Assembly (NCBI GenBank): GCA_021404685.1
Contig: QWHC01000017.1
Span: 26,642-90,641 of the forward strand
Length of the DNA stretch: 64,000 nt
Direction: 5' to 3'
Origin: Chloroflexi bacterium CFX4
Lineage (GTDB): Bacteria; Chloroflexota; Anaerolineae; Aggregatilineales; UBA2796
Shown here: in pieces, positions 36,989 to 45,960 of the stretch
How the letters are laid out: every line of letters starts with the position of its first letter
How positions within the stretch are numbered: the first letter of the stretch is position 1
The notes under the pieces: generated by a model
Databases searched by the model: none
What the model was told of the DNA's origin: nothing
What the model saw: the letters and a program-made list of their open reading frames with translations, nothing else
Program-made: the position numbers and the translations under genes

Positions 36989-38154
36989 AATTGTTCTATC
37001 TGGCAAATATCCGTATGCCAACCGAGAAGGCACACGGCTTGCAGATTATGCAGAACTGCGAGGCATTCGCTCAAAACGGCGTACAAGTGACGCTCTACGC
37101 GGCACAGCGCGTGAATACGCCCGAATTGCGTGCCGTGCGCGATGTTCACGCCCACTATGGCGTTGCAGCGAATTTCGCTGTGCGCCGCCTGCCATGCCTT
37201 GATTTGTTCGCGCTAGGGCGCGCCCAACAGCTTGCGTTTGGCATTCAGGCTGCCACCTACACCCTTGTGCTGCTCATCCTAATGTGCTTTCGGCGCGCTG
37301 AGGTCTACTACAGCCGCGATGTGCTAACGTTGGTCGCGCTCAGCCTGATCAAGCCGCGCCGCCGCTTGGTCTATGAGGCGCACGCGCTCTCCAAATCGCG
37401 CTTAGGCAAATGGCTGCAAGGGCTGTGTGTGCAGCGCGTTGGCTTGGTGGTGGCAATCACAGGGCATTTGGCAGAACAACTCCAAAAGCGCGGCGCACAG
37501 CACGTAATGGTTGAGCATGACGGCTTCCGCGCCGAACGCTTTGCCGATCTGCCAAGCCAAAGTGCAGCGCGCCAAGCACACACGCTGCCTGCTGAGGCGT
37601 TCATCGTCGGTTATGTGGGCAGGCTGCACACGATGAGCATGTCGAAGGGCGTGGATGTGCTGATTGACGCCATCGCCGAAAGCGGTTGCCCGATCAGCCT
37701 GTGTTTGGTTGGCGGACCCGACGACATGGCGGCGCACCTGCGCGAACGGTGGCGCGCGCATGGGCTGCCAGCCGCGGACTTTTTATATGCAGGGCAAGTG
37801 CCGCCGCCGCAAGTGCCAAGCTACATTGCTGCCTTTGATGTGTGCGCGCTGCCGCTGCCCTATACCGAGCATTTTGCTTACTATGCCTCGCCACTGAAGT
37901 TGTTTGAGTACATGTGTGTGGGCAAGCCGATTCTTGCCAGTGATCTGCCTGCTATTGCCGAGGTGGTGCGCCATGAAGAATCAGCGCTGCTGTGTGCGCC
38001 TGATGATCGTGTGGCATTCAGTGCGGCGTTGACGCACCTTTTTGAGGATGCGGCGTTGCGCGCTCGGCTAGGGGCGGCTGCCAAAGCCGAGAGCGCACAC
38101 TACGCCTGGGCAGCGCGTGCGGCACGCATTTTAGGCGCCGCACGCAGCCGCTAG
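36985..38154 (+). CDS. Family 4 (GT-B) glycosyltransferase
   Basis: This 389-residue protein has the N-terminal MKLFYLANIRMPTEKAHGLQI, a feature common in GT4 enzymes whose acceptor loop reads PTEKAHG. A hydrophobic patch at about 85-105 could bind the membrane. The donor domain has VGYVGRLHTMSMSKGVDVLI, LVGGP and ASPLKLFEYMCVGKPILASD. The GTG start (36985) overlaps the previous stop (GTGA), showing coupling. It is the last gene of the GT4 run and converges on the pullulanase gene seven bases away. Confidence 0.85.
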   Translation: MKLFYLANIRMPTEKAHGLQIMQNCEAFAQNGVQVTLYAAQRVNTPELRAVRDVHAHYGVAANFAVRRLPCLDLFALGRAQQLAFGIQAATYTLVLLILMCFRRAEVYYSRDVLTLVALSLIKPRRRLVYEAHALSKSRLGKWLQGLCVQRVGLVVAITGHLAEQLQKRGAQHVMVEHDGFRAERFADLPSQSAARQAHTLPAEAFIVGYVGRLHTMSMSKGVDVLIDAIAESGCPISLCLVGGPDDMAAHLRERWRAHGLPAADFLYAGQVPPPQVPSYIAAFDVCALPLPYTEHFAYYASPLKLFEYMCVGKPILASDLPAIAEVVRHEESALLCAPDDRVAFSAALTHLFEDAALRARLGAAAKAESAHYAWAARAARILGAARSR

Positions 38155-38161
38155 GCGGAAC

Positions 38162-41100
38162 TTATTGGCGCACCACAAAGACTGCGGCGCTGATGGGCGG
38201 CACACTGAAGCTGCCCGTGGCGGAATCAAAGCTGGCGGTCTTGATCAGGTCATCGCCGCCGTTTGCCTGCACGGGATGCAGTTCAAGCGCCATGCCTTGC
38301 AGCCCTTCCACTGTGAAGGTGCGTGCCTCTGGCGCGTTGTTGAACAGCACCACGATGAAGGTGTGGTTCGGATCAAGGTCTTCACCTTCCATATCCGAGA
38401 GGCTCATCACGATCAAGCCCGGCACTTGATCAGCGCCCGTGTTGTGGAAGGCGAGGCGCGCTTGGACATCCTCAGCCGTGCGTAGGCGGAACAACGGCGA
38501 TCCACTACGGATTTGCAGCAGTTCCTTAAAGCGCTCATGTGCGGCACGCATGTCATCAGGCGTTGGCTTCAGGTCAGGGTTGCCCAGCAACGGACGCATC
38601 ACATCCCACATATCCTGATTCTTATCGGCAATTGGCAAACCCTTGCCCCAGTTGGTCGTCTCAAACGTCCAATCAATGGCATTGAACCAATCACCGCTGT
38701 TGTACGAGTCGCGGTCAAGCGATTTGGAGCGCAGCATATCATCGCCAGCGTGGAAGAACGGCACACCTTGCGAAAACATGACCAGCGAGAGCGCCAGCGT
38801 GTTCATGCGGACGCGGTCTGCCATGCTGGTATTGAGCGGTGCTTTGTACTGGATCAGGTCGAAGATCGTCTCGTTATCATGCTTGCTGGCGTAGACGATA
38901 TTTTCTTGCGGATCGCGGGTGTAGCCGGCTGGCTGTCCATTGTACAGCACTTGGCGTCCTGTCACCTGCCTGCCTTGTGCGTTCGTAAAGCTGAAATCGC
39001 GCAGGTTGCCTGCCAAGCCAACCCGAATGTGGTCAGAGAACAGCAGCAAGCGGCGCAACTGATCCTCACGCGAAGTTTGATCAACGGCGTTCGGGTTAGT
39101 GTACAGTCCGCTGGAGAAGCCCTGACGATCGCGGTCACCAAAGGGGCTGCCGCCGCGAATAGCGTCGCGGATGCGGTCGTTAAAGGTGCCGATGCCCGTG
39201 CCACCAACGTTTAGCTGTGTGGCGTTGATGCCGCGTGCGTTATCTGCCACCTCACCAAAGTTCCAGCCCTCACCATAGACGTAGATTGCCTTGCCATCAA
39301 TGCCGTGTTCTTCAAGGGTCAGCGCATCGAGGGCAGCGCGCACGTTACGCATGTTCGCCAGCATGTGGTGGCCCATCAGATCGAAGCGGAAGGCGTCAAT
39401 CTTATAGTGGGTTGCCCAGAAGATGATTGAATCGATCATCAGGCGTTCCATCATGGCGTGTTCGGTGGCGGTGTTCGGGCAGCAGGTGGAGGTCTCTACG
39501 CGCCCGCTGTCGTTCAGGCGGTGATAGTAGCCCGGCACGATCTTATCCAGCACGCTCTTGGCATCTTGCCCGGCAGCGTTGGTGTGGTTGTAGACGACAT
39601 CCATCACCACGCGCAAGCCAAGATTATTGATGCCCTGCACCATCTGGCGCACCTCGTAAATGCGCCCTGCGCCATCGGCATTCACGGCATAGCTGCCTTC
39701 TGGCACGTTGTAGTGGAACGGATCGTAGCCCCAGTTGAAGCCGTCCTGATCACGGGTGGCGTTGATGATCGCCTGTTGCTGATCAGAGTCAGGTGGGAAT
39801 ACTAAGAGTTCGTTGTAATCCGGGTTGACCTGTTTATTACGGTCTTCCTCAATGGTGGCAAGGTCGAAGAAGGGCAACAAGTGTAGGTGCGTCAGCCCTG
39901 CCTCTTGGAGCGCCTTCAGGTGTTTCATGCCATTATAGTCAGGGTTGGTGAAGGCAAGGTAAGTGCCGTTTTGTGGCTCTGGCACGCTGAAATCAAAGAT
40001 GCTGAAATCGCGGATGTGCAGCTCATAGACGATAATATCCTCAGGGGCAGCCAGCGGCGGCTTTTGCAAGGTCTGCCAGCCTTCGGGCATCAGTCCAGGG
40101 TCATACATATCCACGATCTGGCTGCGCGTGCTGTTGATGGCAAGGCTGACCGAATATGGATCGGTGACGATGTTGCGCTCCACCTTGCGCGTGCTTGGCA
40201 CGTAGACCTCTACCTCATACAGATAGAACTTGTTCAGCCAGTCACCTTCGCCCAGATACGTCCAGACGCCTTGTGCAGCGTCGTTTTCCATGGCGTAGGT
40301 GGTGCTGGTCGTCTCAGGATTGCTGTCCTCAAAGATGTGCAACGTCACGGAGCGTGCCGTTGGCGCCCATAGCGCAAAGAAGGGCAAGCCGCTATCTGGC
40401 ACTGTGACGCCCAGCTGTCCGCCGTAGGTGTAGAGATCGTCCAGCACGCCGGGAATCTGCACGCCGGTCGCGTCAAGCAGCGCACCGTCAGCATCCACCA
40501 CTGAAAGTGCCAACTGCCCTTTAAGAATGTCTGGCACTTGCGCGCCAAATTCGGGCGGCAGTTGGAGCGAATAGCTGTTGGTGAGGTGTGGGAACTTGCG
40601 CGTGACCTTTGAGTCCACGCCGATCACATACTTGAGTTCAACAGACTCGCCACCCACAACCTGATTGTTCTCCAGGCGCATACCACCATCCATCGCGTAG
40701 TGCAGGCGGAAAGTGCTGCGGCGCGGATCGGGCGTCTTGGCGTTCCATACGAAGAGATCGCGCAGCACCCAATGGGCGCTGGCGGTGTTCAGGTCGCCTT
40801 TGGGTGCGCCTTCAACTTCAATGCTCATCACTTTGGTCTCAGAATCCCAGATAAAGGCGATCTCTTTGCCGATGGAGGTGAAGCCGATGTTGGCGCCATC
40901 GCGTGCGCCGCGGGCGCCATAGTTCTCTGCCCAGCTCAGGTTTACGGCAACCTTTGCCTCGTAAGCGCCTTCGGGAATGGCGCTGGTGACGTACATATAC
41001 TTGCCGTCGCCATCAGGGTCTTGCAGCAAGGTGCGTAGGCAGCTTGGCATCCAATCACCAGGGCAGCCCACTTCACTTTGGAAGCTGCCCGGCACATTGG

Positions 41101-41509
41101 CAAGAATCGAGTTCACGTTGTCCGAGACCCAGTTGGTCTGGCGGCTGTAGAAGAAGGTCACTTCACGGGCTTCGGGCAGGCTCAGTTTGATGTTTGCACC
41201 ACCCTGTTCCGCCTTGGCGCCGTAGTTTTCATCCCAACTGCCATTGAGGGCAGCCTTGTATTCATAGTCGCCTGCCTCTAGCTTGAAGGTGGCGATCCAC
41301 AGGTCGGCATCGGCATCATAAGTCAGGGCAGAGGCATCACAATCAGGCTGCCAATTACCGGGGCAGCCGAGTTGTTCCTGAAGGGTGCCGGGAATGACGA
41401 CTTTTTGAGGTTGGTCTTGGGCTAAGGTGCGCGGCGCGTTGGGCGGTATGCCAAGCGTCAGCGCGATGAGGCTTAAAACGAGTAAAAAGCGGCGAAAAAC
41501 TCTAGGCAT
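38162..41509 (-). CDS. pulA: Secreted pullulanase-type GH13 alpha-1,6-glucosidase
   Basis: The 1115-residue protein has a signal peptide. Two X25-type N-terminal modules each carry LGCPGNW or VGCPGDW and a (S/D)WxENYG motif. Next comes an N-terminal beta region and a CBM48-like domain (FALWAPTARSVTLHI). The GH13 barrel has YELHIRDFS, WGYDPFHYNVPEGSY, the nucleophile in DAFRFDLMGHH, the acid/base Glu in YGEGWNF and the third acid in SKHDNETIF. This matches extracellular pullulanases that debranch alpha-1,6 links in glycogen, starch or pullulan. A TTG at 41527 is open, but the ATG at 41509 with GGAG eight bases upstream is preferred. Confidence 0.92.
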   Translation of the reverse strand: MPRVFRRFLLVLSLIALTLGIPPNAPRTLAQDQPQKVVIPGTLQEQLGCPGNWQPDCDASALTYDADADLWIATFKLEAGDYEYKAALNGSWDENYGAKAEQGGANIKLSLPEAREVTFFYSRQTNWVSDNVNSILANVPGSFQSEVGCPGDWMPSCLRTLLQDPDGDGKYMYVTSAIPEGAYEAKVAVNLSWAENYGARGARDGANIGFTSIGKEIAFIWDSETKVMSIEVEGAPKGDLNTASAHWVLRDLFVWNAKTPDPRRSTFRLHYAMDGGMRLENNQVVGGESVELKYVIGVDSKVTRKFPHLTNSYSLQLPPEFGAQVPDILKGQLALSVVDADGALLDATGVQIPGVLDDLYTYGGQLGVTVPDSGLPFFALWAPTARSVTLHIFEDSNPETTSTTYAMENDAAQGVWTYLGEGDWLNKFYLYEVEVYVPSTRKVERNIVTDPYSVSLAINSTRSQIVDMYDPGLMPEGWQTLQKPPLAAPEDIIVYELHIRDFSIFDFSVPEPQNGTYLAFTNPDYNGMKHLKALQEAGLTHLHLLPFFDLATIEEDRNKQVNPDYNELLVFPPDSDQQQAIINATRDQDGFNWGYDPFHYNVPEGSYAVNADGAGRIYEVRQMVQGINNLGLRVVMDVVYNHTNAAGQDAKSVLDKIVPGYYHRLNDSGRVETSTCCPNTATEHAMMERLMIDSIIFWATHYKIDAFRFDLMGHHMLANMRNVRAALDALTLEEHGIDGKAIYVYGEGWNFGEVADNARGINATQLNVGGTGIGTFNDRIRDAIRGGSPFGDRDRQGFSSGLYTNPNAVDQTSREDQLRRLLLFSDHIRVGLAGNLRDFSFTNAQGRQVTGRQVLYNGQPAGYTRDPQENIVYASKHDNETIFDLIQYKAPLNTSMADRVRMNTLALSLVMFSQGVPFFHAGDDMLRSKSLDRDSYNSGDWFNAIDWTFETTNWGKGLPIADKNQDMWDVMRPLLGNPDLKPTPDDMRAAHERFKELLQIRSGSPLFRLRTAEDVQARLAFHNTGADQVPGLIVMSLSDMEGEDLDPNHTFIVVLFNNAPEARTFTVEGLQGMALELHPVQANGGDDLIKTASFDSATGSFSVPPISAAVFVVRQ

Positions 41510-41580
41510 TGCATTTGCTCCATGCAAAGTAACATTTGCATGGCATATTATCCACAGTAGGCGCAGATTTTCAATCAGGG

Positions 41581-41759
41581 ATTAAGACGTGGGAACGGAT
41601 TTGGCGCACCTTCCTGAGCCAACTTGCTCCCGAATGCAAACAGGAGTGGGAACAGGCTTTTTAGACGGGCGCTTTATTCCCGCTAAACTAAGGGATGCTG
41701 GCGTAGCCAAGACGAAAGACGGCAAAGACACGGTAACCATTATCCCAAAGCCTTTATGA
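41581..41759 (+). pseudogene. IS5-type transposase remnant
   Basis: Translation gives TWERIWRTFLSQLAPECKQE and WEQAF, then after a one-base frame change FLDGRFIPAKL and VAKTKDGKD. This is the stretch around the first catalytic Asp of IS5-family transposases (typically …EAFIDGSFVPAKKGG..VGKTKRGKG). Only about 60 codons remain, without terminal repeats I can define. It sits in the 365-base gap between pulA and the cytochrome b gene; the remainder of that gap shows only a hairpin. Confidence 0.6.
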
Positions 41760-41833
41760 ATAGCCTAGCACTCTCTTGTTATATCCCACACGAGCAATTA
41801 GGGTGATTTTATATTTGTAGCGTGCAGCAGCGC

Positions 41834-41862
41834 GCCGAGCAACCTGTTTTGGGTTGCTCGGC
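41834..41862 (-). terminator. Hairpin terminator of the octahaem cytochrome operon
   Basis: An 11-bp perfect stem GCCGAGCAACC (41834-41844) and GGTTGCTCGGC (41852-41862) with a 7-base loop lies 12 bases beyond the cytochrome b stop. The T tract is weak. Confidence 0.6.
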
Positions 41863-41874
41863 TGGAACTGAGCG

Positions 41875-42510
41875 CTAATCAGCGCTTGGCTCAGGTGCCG
41901 CCTGCGGTGCGGCATGATCGTCTTCCTCAAGCGCTTCCCAGCCTGTGATCATTGGCTTCAGGTGCGTCAGAGGGGTGCGCCCTGTGGTCAGCACTATATA
42001 GAGGTGAGTCACGAAGAAGCTGATCAACAGAAAGGCGCCTAAGACGTGCAAAAAGGCAATAGGGCTGATCGGAATGCCTAGCGTGTTGGAGAACATGTAC
42101 AGTAAGCCTGTCGTCGCCATAATTGGGAAGATCAGCAGCTTGAAGCCTAGATACACCAACTTTTGCAATGGATTCAGCTTGGTATAGCGCGTGCGGCGTA
42201 CAGGATGTGGCTCATGCTTGAAAATGCCGATAGCGTAGTAGCGGATGACCGCACCCAGTTTCTGAGTGGTTGGCACATACTGTTTCCACTGCCCAGTGGC
42301 AAAGTGCCAGAAGATAGTGAAGGCAACCAAAACCAGCAGTAAAATTGCCGCCGTATTGTGAATGCTGACCGCATTACCAAAGCCGACCAATCGGTATGTG
42401 CCGTGAATCTCAAAGCCTGTCAGCCCCAGCGTAATGATCAGCGCTGCTTGCGACCAATGCCAGAAGCGCTCAAAAATCGGGTAGATGAAGGTGCGTTTGG
42501 TGTATTTCAT
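41875..42510 (-). CDS. Cytochrome b subunit (b561/PhsC-like)
   Basis: This 211-residue membrane protein has four hydrophobic helices and His residues placed for two b haems: RFWHWSQ and VSIHNTAAIL in helices 1-2, FLHVLG and FVTHLYIV in the later helices. It resembles the quinol-oxidising cytochrome b of thiosulfate reductase and related complexes. It starts 22 bases after the octahaem cytochrome and would be its membrane partner, linking the quinone pool to the periplasmic enzyme. The tail is acidic and Ala/Pro-rich. Confidence 0.82.
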   Translation of the reverse strand: MKYTKRTFIYPIFERFWHWSQAALIITLGLTGFEIHGTYRLVGFGNAVSIHNTAAILLLVLVAFTIFWHFATGQWKQYVPTTQKLGAVIRYYAIGIFKHEPHPVRRTRYTKLNPLQKLVYLGFKLLIFPIMATTGLLYMFSNTLGIPISPIAFLHVLGAFLLISFFVTHLYIVLTTGRTPLTHLKPMITGWEALEEDDHAAPQAAPEPSAD

Positions 42511-42532
42511 CTGGAAACTCTCCCTGTGCTGT

Positions 42533-44170
42533 TCAGGATTTCTTGTTGTTCTTGCGTAGGATTAGGCGCGCTGCACCGTGTCCGATCACACCCAACAGCA
42601 CCACGCCAACCAGCACTGTACCGAAGGTATTCAACCCCTCATGTTGCAAGCGACCGGGCATGTAAAAATCGGTCAGGGCAGCCAGCCGACCGTTTGTGCT
42701 GTGGCAGGCTTCGCACGCCAAGGCTTGCTCTTTAGGCGCCACCATGTGTGTTTGGGGCCAATACATCACGCTCTCGACGAATGCTACCTCGCCGCTGAAA
42801 GGCTGATTGACGCTCGCCATGCCTGTGCTGGCTGCTGCGATCCAGTCATAGCTGCGCCAATAGGCTTCTTTGTCCTCAGGCGAGTTGGGAAACAGGTTCG
42901 GGATGATCAGCAGATTGGTATTTGGATCGTAAGGTTGGCGTGCGCGGAACGCCTTCACCGGCCAAATGCGCGCTTTATCATCATCCGCGCTGCCTTTCAA
43001 GGCATTAATAACCACGGGATGCGTTGGATCAATCTGCCTGCCAATCACCATGTGATCAATTTCGCCGTTGAACCAGACATATTCCGGCACGACGTTACGC
43101 TCCCAGGCAAATTCGCCCTTTTGTGTATCGTAAATGTCGTAGCCTTCCGCGTCCTTGATCTTAAAAGGCGCACCTTCAGTGTTCATCTTGCCCGCCTCAG
43201 ACCAATCCCACCACATTTTGGTCGGCTGATCACCACGTGCCAGAGCGGGAATATGGCAAGTTTCACAAGCTACACGTGCCACATGCTCATTGAGCTTGGC
43301 ATCAGTCCTATGCGGCGTCAAGCCATGGCAGGACTCGCACGAGGCGCGGTTTTGATCATCTCTGCCGAGAATATCAACACCGTGCGTATCTTTCGCCTGC
43401 ATCACGTAGCGCCCGCCGGCAATGTTGTGATCGACAGCGTTATGGCAGGTGGCACAGGTGAAATTCAAGCCATCGGCTGCCATGTGAATATCAAACTGCC
43501 GATCTGGGTTGATCAAACTAGTATCCAGATCGCCATGCTTGACCGCATCGCCGCCGCCGCCGCTAAAATGGCAAGCACCACACGTAGCGCGGCTCGTCTT
43601 GCCAACGTTCTGTGCTACTAAGGCAAGGTCGGGTGGATTCCACATCTTACCGCTGCCAACAGGGAACTCACGCGCCTCATAAACAGGATGCCCAGCACCA
43701 GCAGGGAATTTCTTGTAGGTGCCAGTTGTATCATGGCACACCAAGCAATCCACGTTGGTCTCTTTGGTGAAATCGAAGGTTTTATCCTTATAGCCATAGC
43801 CAATGTGGCAACTGGTGCAGCGTGGTTCGTTGCTGGAAAGTGCGATGCAGAAATTGTTCACTACATTGTTCTTGCCTAACAGTTGATCGTTTACCTTCTG
43901 TTCCCATGTCCAGTGCGTGGTTTGCATAATATGCTGCGCTGCTCGTGTGTGGCAGGTTAGGCAGGCAGCCGTTACTTCAGGACCAGTGGCAAACGGTCCT
44001 TGCAAAATCTCAAACTGGCTATGATCAGCAGTCCCACCCTGCGCCACACCTTGCACAGGTATCACTAATGGCGCCGCAGCCGAACTCGGCACTACACTAA
44101 CCAGTCCAAGACCTAACAGCAGGCTGCCAACGCCGATCAGGAAACCAGCAAATTTTTTTCGGCTTCGCAT
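42533..44170 (-). CDS. Octahaem tetrathionate-reductase-family cytochrome c
   Basis: The 545-residue protein has a signal peptide or N-terminal anchor, eight CxxCH sites (CLTCH, CTSCH, CLVCH, CGACH, CATCH, CESCH, CETCH, CEACH) and a C-terminal membrane helix (about 517-535). The segment NNFCIALSSNEPRCTSCH followed by IGYGYKD is characteristic of octahaem tetrathionate reductase (OTR). OTR members reduce tetrathionate and also nitrite or hydroxylamine in vitro (Shewanella enzyme). The physiological reaction here is uncertain. Start ATG 44170 with GAGG upstream. A cytochrome b gene follows, making a quinol-linked module. Confidence 0.88.
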   Translation of the reverse strand: MRSRKKFAGFLIGVGSLLLGLGLVSVVPSSAAAPLVIPVQGVAQGGTADHSQFEILQGPFATGPEVTAACLTCHTRAAQHIMQTTHWTWEQKVNDQLLGKNNVVNNFCIALSSNEPRCTSCHIGYGYKDKTFDFTKETNVDCLVCHDTTGTYKKFPAGAGHPVYEAREFPVGSGKMWNPPDLALVAQNVGKTSRATCGACHFSGGGGDAVKHGDLDTSLINPDRQFDIHMAADGLNFTCATCHNAVDHNIAGGRYVMQAKDTHGVDILGRDDQNRASCESCHGLTPHRTDAKLNEHVARVACETCHIPALARGDQPTKMWWDWSEAGKMNTEGAPFKIKDAEGYDIYDTQKGEFAWERNVVPEYVWFNGEIDHMVIGRQIDPTHPVVINALKGSADDDKARIWPVKAFRARQPYDPNTNLLIIPNLFPNSPEDKEAYWRSYDWIAAASTGMASVNQPFSGEVAFVESVMYWPQTHMVAPKEQALACEACHSTNGRLAALTDFYMPGRLQHEGLNTFGTVLVGVVLLGVIGHGAARLILRKNNKKS

Positions 44171-44659
44171 AGAGCTACCTCATTTTGACTTAGAAAATCT
44201 GCAACGGTCTTTTGCGCTTTTGTTTTCCTCTCGATTTTCCGTTAAACGTGCTATCGTAGTTAGTGATACTTGTCATGCAAAGTCATTTGATTTGCTTATT
44301 TCCATATGTGCAGTAATCGTTATCTTGGGCGGCGAACCTGTTCAACAGACATATTCTCAGCAACTTGCCACAGCGCCAACTTGTACGATACCCTATGATG
44401 CGGCTGCCAATGCCAAGTGTCACCTTACAAGATAGCGCGTGCCATAGCTTCAGGCGTGTTCAGCCGCGGCGAAGTGCGTCCGTACATTTCCCACTGTGTT
44501 GCATTTTTTTGAAACGCGTTCTACGTTCAGCCCAATTCCCATGCCCTAGTTGCCCACTTTGCCAAGCAGTGCTAGACTTAAGGCGGCTGTGATGTGCTCG
44601 GCACGCTTCAAAAGTGCGCCGTGCCGAGCAGGACTGGCGCACGCGCACAGGAGGCACTT
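44171..44659. other. Divergent intergenic region, 489 bases
   Basis: This gap separates the octahaem cytochrome gene and the LysM lipoprotein gene. The half near 44171-44320 is AT-rich and should hold the cytochrome promoter. A weak plus-strand pair, TTGCCC at 44550 and TAGACT at 44573, precedes the LysM gene. Open frames here lack protein-like composition. Confidence 0.35.
44595..44630 (+). repeat. Inverted repeat upstream of LysM lipoprotein gene
   Basis: TGCTCGGCACG (44595-44605) and CGTGCCGAGCA (44620-44630) form a perfect 11-bp inverted repeat with a 14-base loop, ending 29 bases before the ATG at 44660. It could be an operator, an attenuator or an old terminator. Nothing in the sequence decides between them. 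Confidence 0.5.
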
Positions 44660-45823
44660 ATGCGGCAACATGCGTTCCAATACATGGGATTCGCCGCCTT
44701 GTTGGCGTTGCTTTCGCTCACCCTCAGCGGCTGTTTTCAGCCCATTGGGACTGCGCTGCAACCGACGGCGGTTAGCAACATTTCTAATCCGGTTTTCGTC
44801 CCAACTGAGGAGACGGCAGTTGCAATCGTGCCAACGGAGACCGTTGAGCCGCCGCCTGCCACTTCCGAGTTGTTCCCGCCGACGGCAACCCTGCCCCAAC
44901 AACCAACCTTTACGCTAACACCTAGCGAGACACCCATCCCAACCGATGTGTTCCTCGTAGCGACCTTCACGCCGTCGCCCACTGAAACACCCACACCCAC
45001 GCCAACCTTTACCGATACGCCTTCCGCCACACCGACGGAAACGCCGACCGAGCTGCCAACGCTCTTTATTCCAACCTTAGAGCCTGCCACACCGACGGAA
45101 ACGCCCTTTAGCCTGCCATTGGTGCTGACGGAAACACCCACCCCCACCCCTTCGCCAACTGAGACGCCATTACCGGTCGAGCCTTCGCCAACGCTCTTTA
45201 TCCCAACCGCGCAGCCAGAGCCGACCGAAGTGGCGCAGGTCTTCCCGACCAGTGAAATGCAGGCAACCCTAGACGCACAGGCAACCGAGATTATCGGCAT
45301 TGTGACGGCAACCGCGGCCGCCAACGCCACCGCAACCAGTGCCGCGCTTGGCACAGGGCTGCCGCCGCCCTCAGGCTTTGAGACACCTATCGTCCCTGTC
45401 ACGGCAATTCCGCCCTTCGGCACACCCATTGCAGGTGCAGGCGATGGCGCCGGCGGCGTCCTAGATGACCGCTGCTACTACACAGTGGTGCCGGGCGACC
45501 GCCTGATTCGCATCGCACTGCGTTTCGGCACGACGATCCGTGCGTTGGCACGCGCCAATGGCATTGTGAACGTGGACTTGCTGAGCATTGGACAGCGTTT
45601 GCTCATCCCGAACTGCGCGATTGAGTTTGCGCCGCCACCGCCCGCCATCCCGCCCACGGAAATGCCTGTGGTAGGCGGCTTGCGCGAATACGTTGTGCAG
45701 AAGGGCGATAACTTGTTCCGCCTCTCGCTGCGCTTTGGCACGACAGTCAACCGCCTTGCCGAAATCAACCGCATTCGGAATGTCAACTTGATCTACACGG
45801 GGCAGCGCCTGTACATTCCGTGA
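44660..45823 (+). CDS. Tandem-LysM lipoprotein with long TP-rich stalk
   Basis: The 387-residue protein has a signal peptide with lipobox LSGC (about residue 26). A 230-residue stalk of Thr/Pro/Glu repeats (TETPTPTP, TPTETP) follows. Two LysM domains at the C-terminus contain YYTVVPGDRLIRIALRFG and YVVQKGDNLFRLSLRFG, each with the closing GQRLLIP/GQRLYIP signature. It would tether the outside of the membrane to wall or glycan. The ATG at 44660 has GGAGG five bases upstream; the frame open to 44594 is discarded. It is related in plan to the 20344 lipoprotein but transcribed alone. Confidence 0.85.
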   Translation: MRQHAFQYMGFAALLALLSLTLSGCFQPIGTALQPTAVSNISNPVFVPTEETAVAIVPTETVEPPPATSELFPPTATLPQQPTFTLTPSETPIPTDVFLVATFTPSPTETPTPTPTFTDTPSATPTETPTELPTLFIPTLEPATPTETPFSLPLVLTETPTPTPSPTETPLPVEPSPTLFIPTAQPEPTEVAQVFPTSEMQATLDAQATEIIGIVTATAAANATATSAALGTGLPPPSGFETPIVPVTAIPPFGTPIAGAGDGAGGVLDDRCYYTVVPGDRLIRIALRFGTTIRALARANGIVNVDLLSIGQRLLIPNCAIEFAPPPPAIPPTEMPVVGGLREYVVQKGDNLFRLSLRFGTTVNRLAEINRIRNVNLIYTGQRLYIP

Positions 45824-45860
45824 TTCGGTAGGGCGCTTGTGCGCTACCTCACAGCACCTT

Positions 45861-45893
45861 CACACGGCGGCGCACCAGGCAAGCCGCCGTGTG
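45861..45893 (+). terminator. Rho-independent terminator
   Basis: A perfect 11-bp stem CACACGGCGGC (45861-45871) and GCCGCCGTGTG (45883-45893) is followed after seven bases by ATTTTT. It ends the LysM lipoprotein transcript. Confidence 0.75.
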
Positions 45894-45960
45894 CAACGCA
45901 TTTTTGACTTACCGGAGCGACATGCCGATAGCAAACCTGCACGGAGCATGAAGAATAGCA

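Noticed and set aside
38513..39214. 233-codon plus-strand open frame
   Set aside because: Antisense to the catalytic barrel of pullulanase.
42578..43621. 347-codon plus-strand open frame
   Set aside because: It lies antisense to the octahaem cytochrome, whose eight haem motifs are unmistakable. The plus frame has no family-like features.
44220..44435. 71-codon plus-strand frame in the divergent gap
   Set aside because: No ribosome site and no protein-like pattern. Probably promoter DNA.
44737..45429. 230-codon Val/Gly-rich minus-strand frame
   Set aside because: Antisense to the Thr/Pro stalk of the LysM lipoprotein. The VGVGVSVG composition is the usual mirror of TP repeats.
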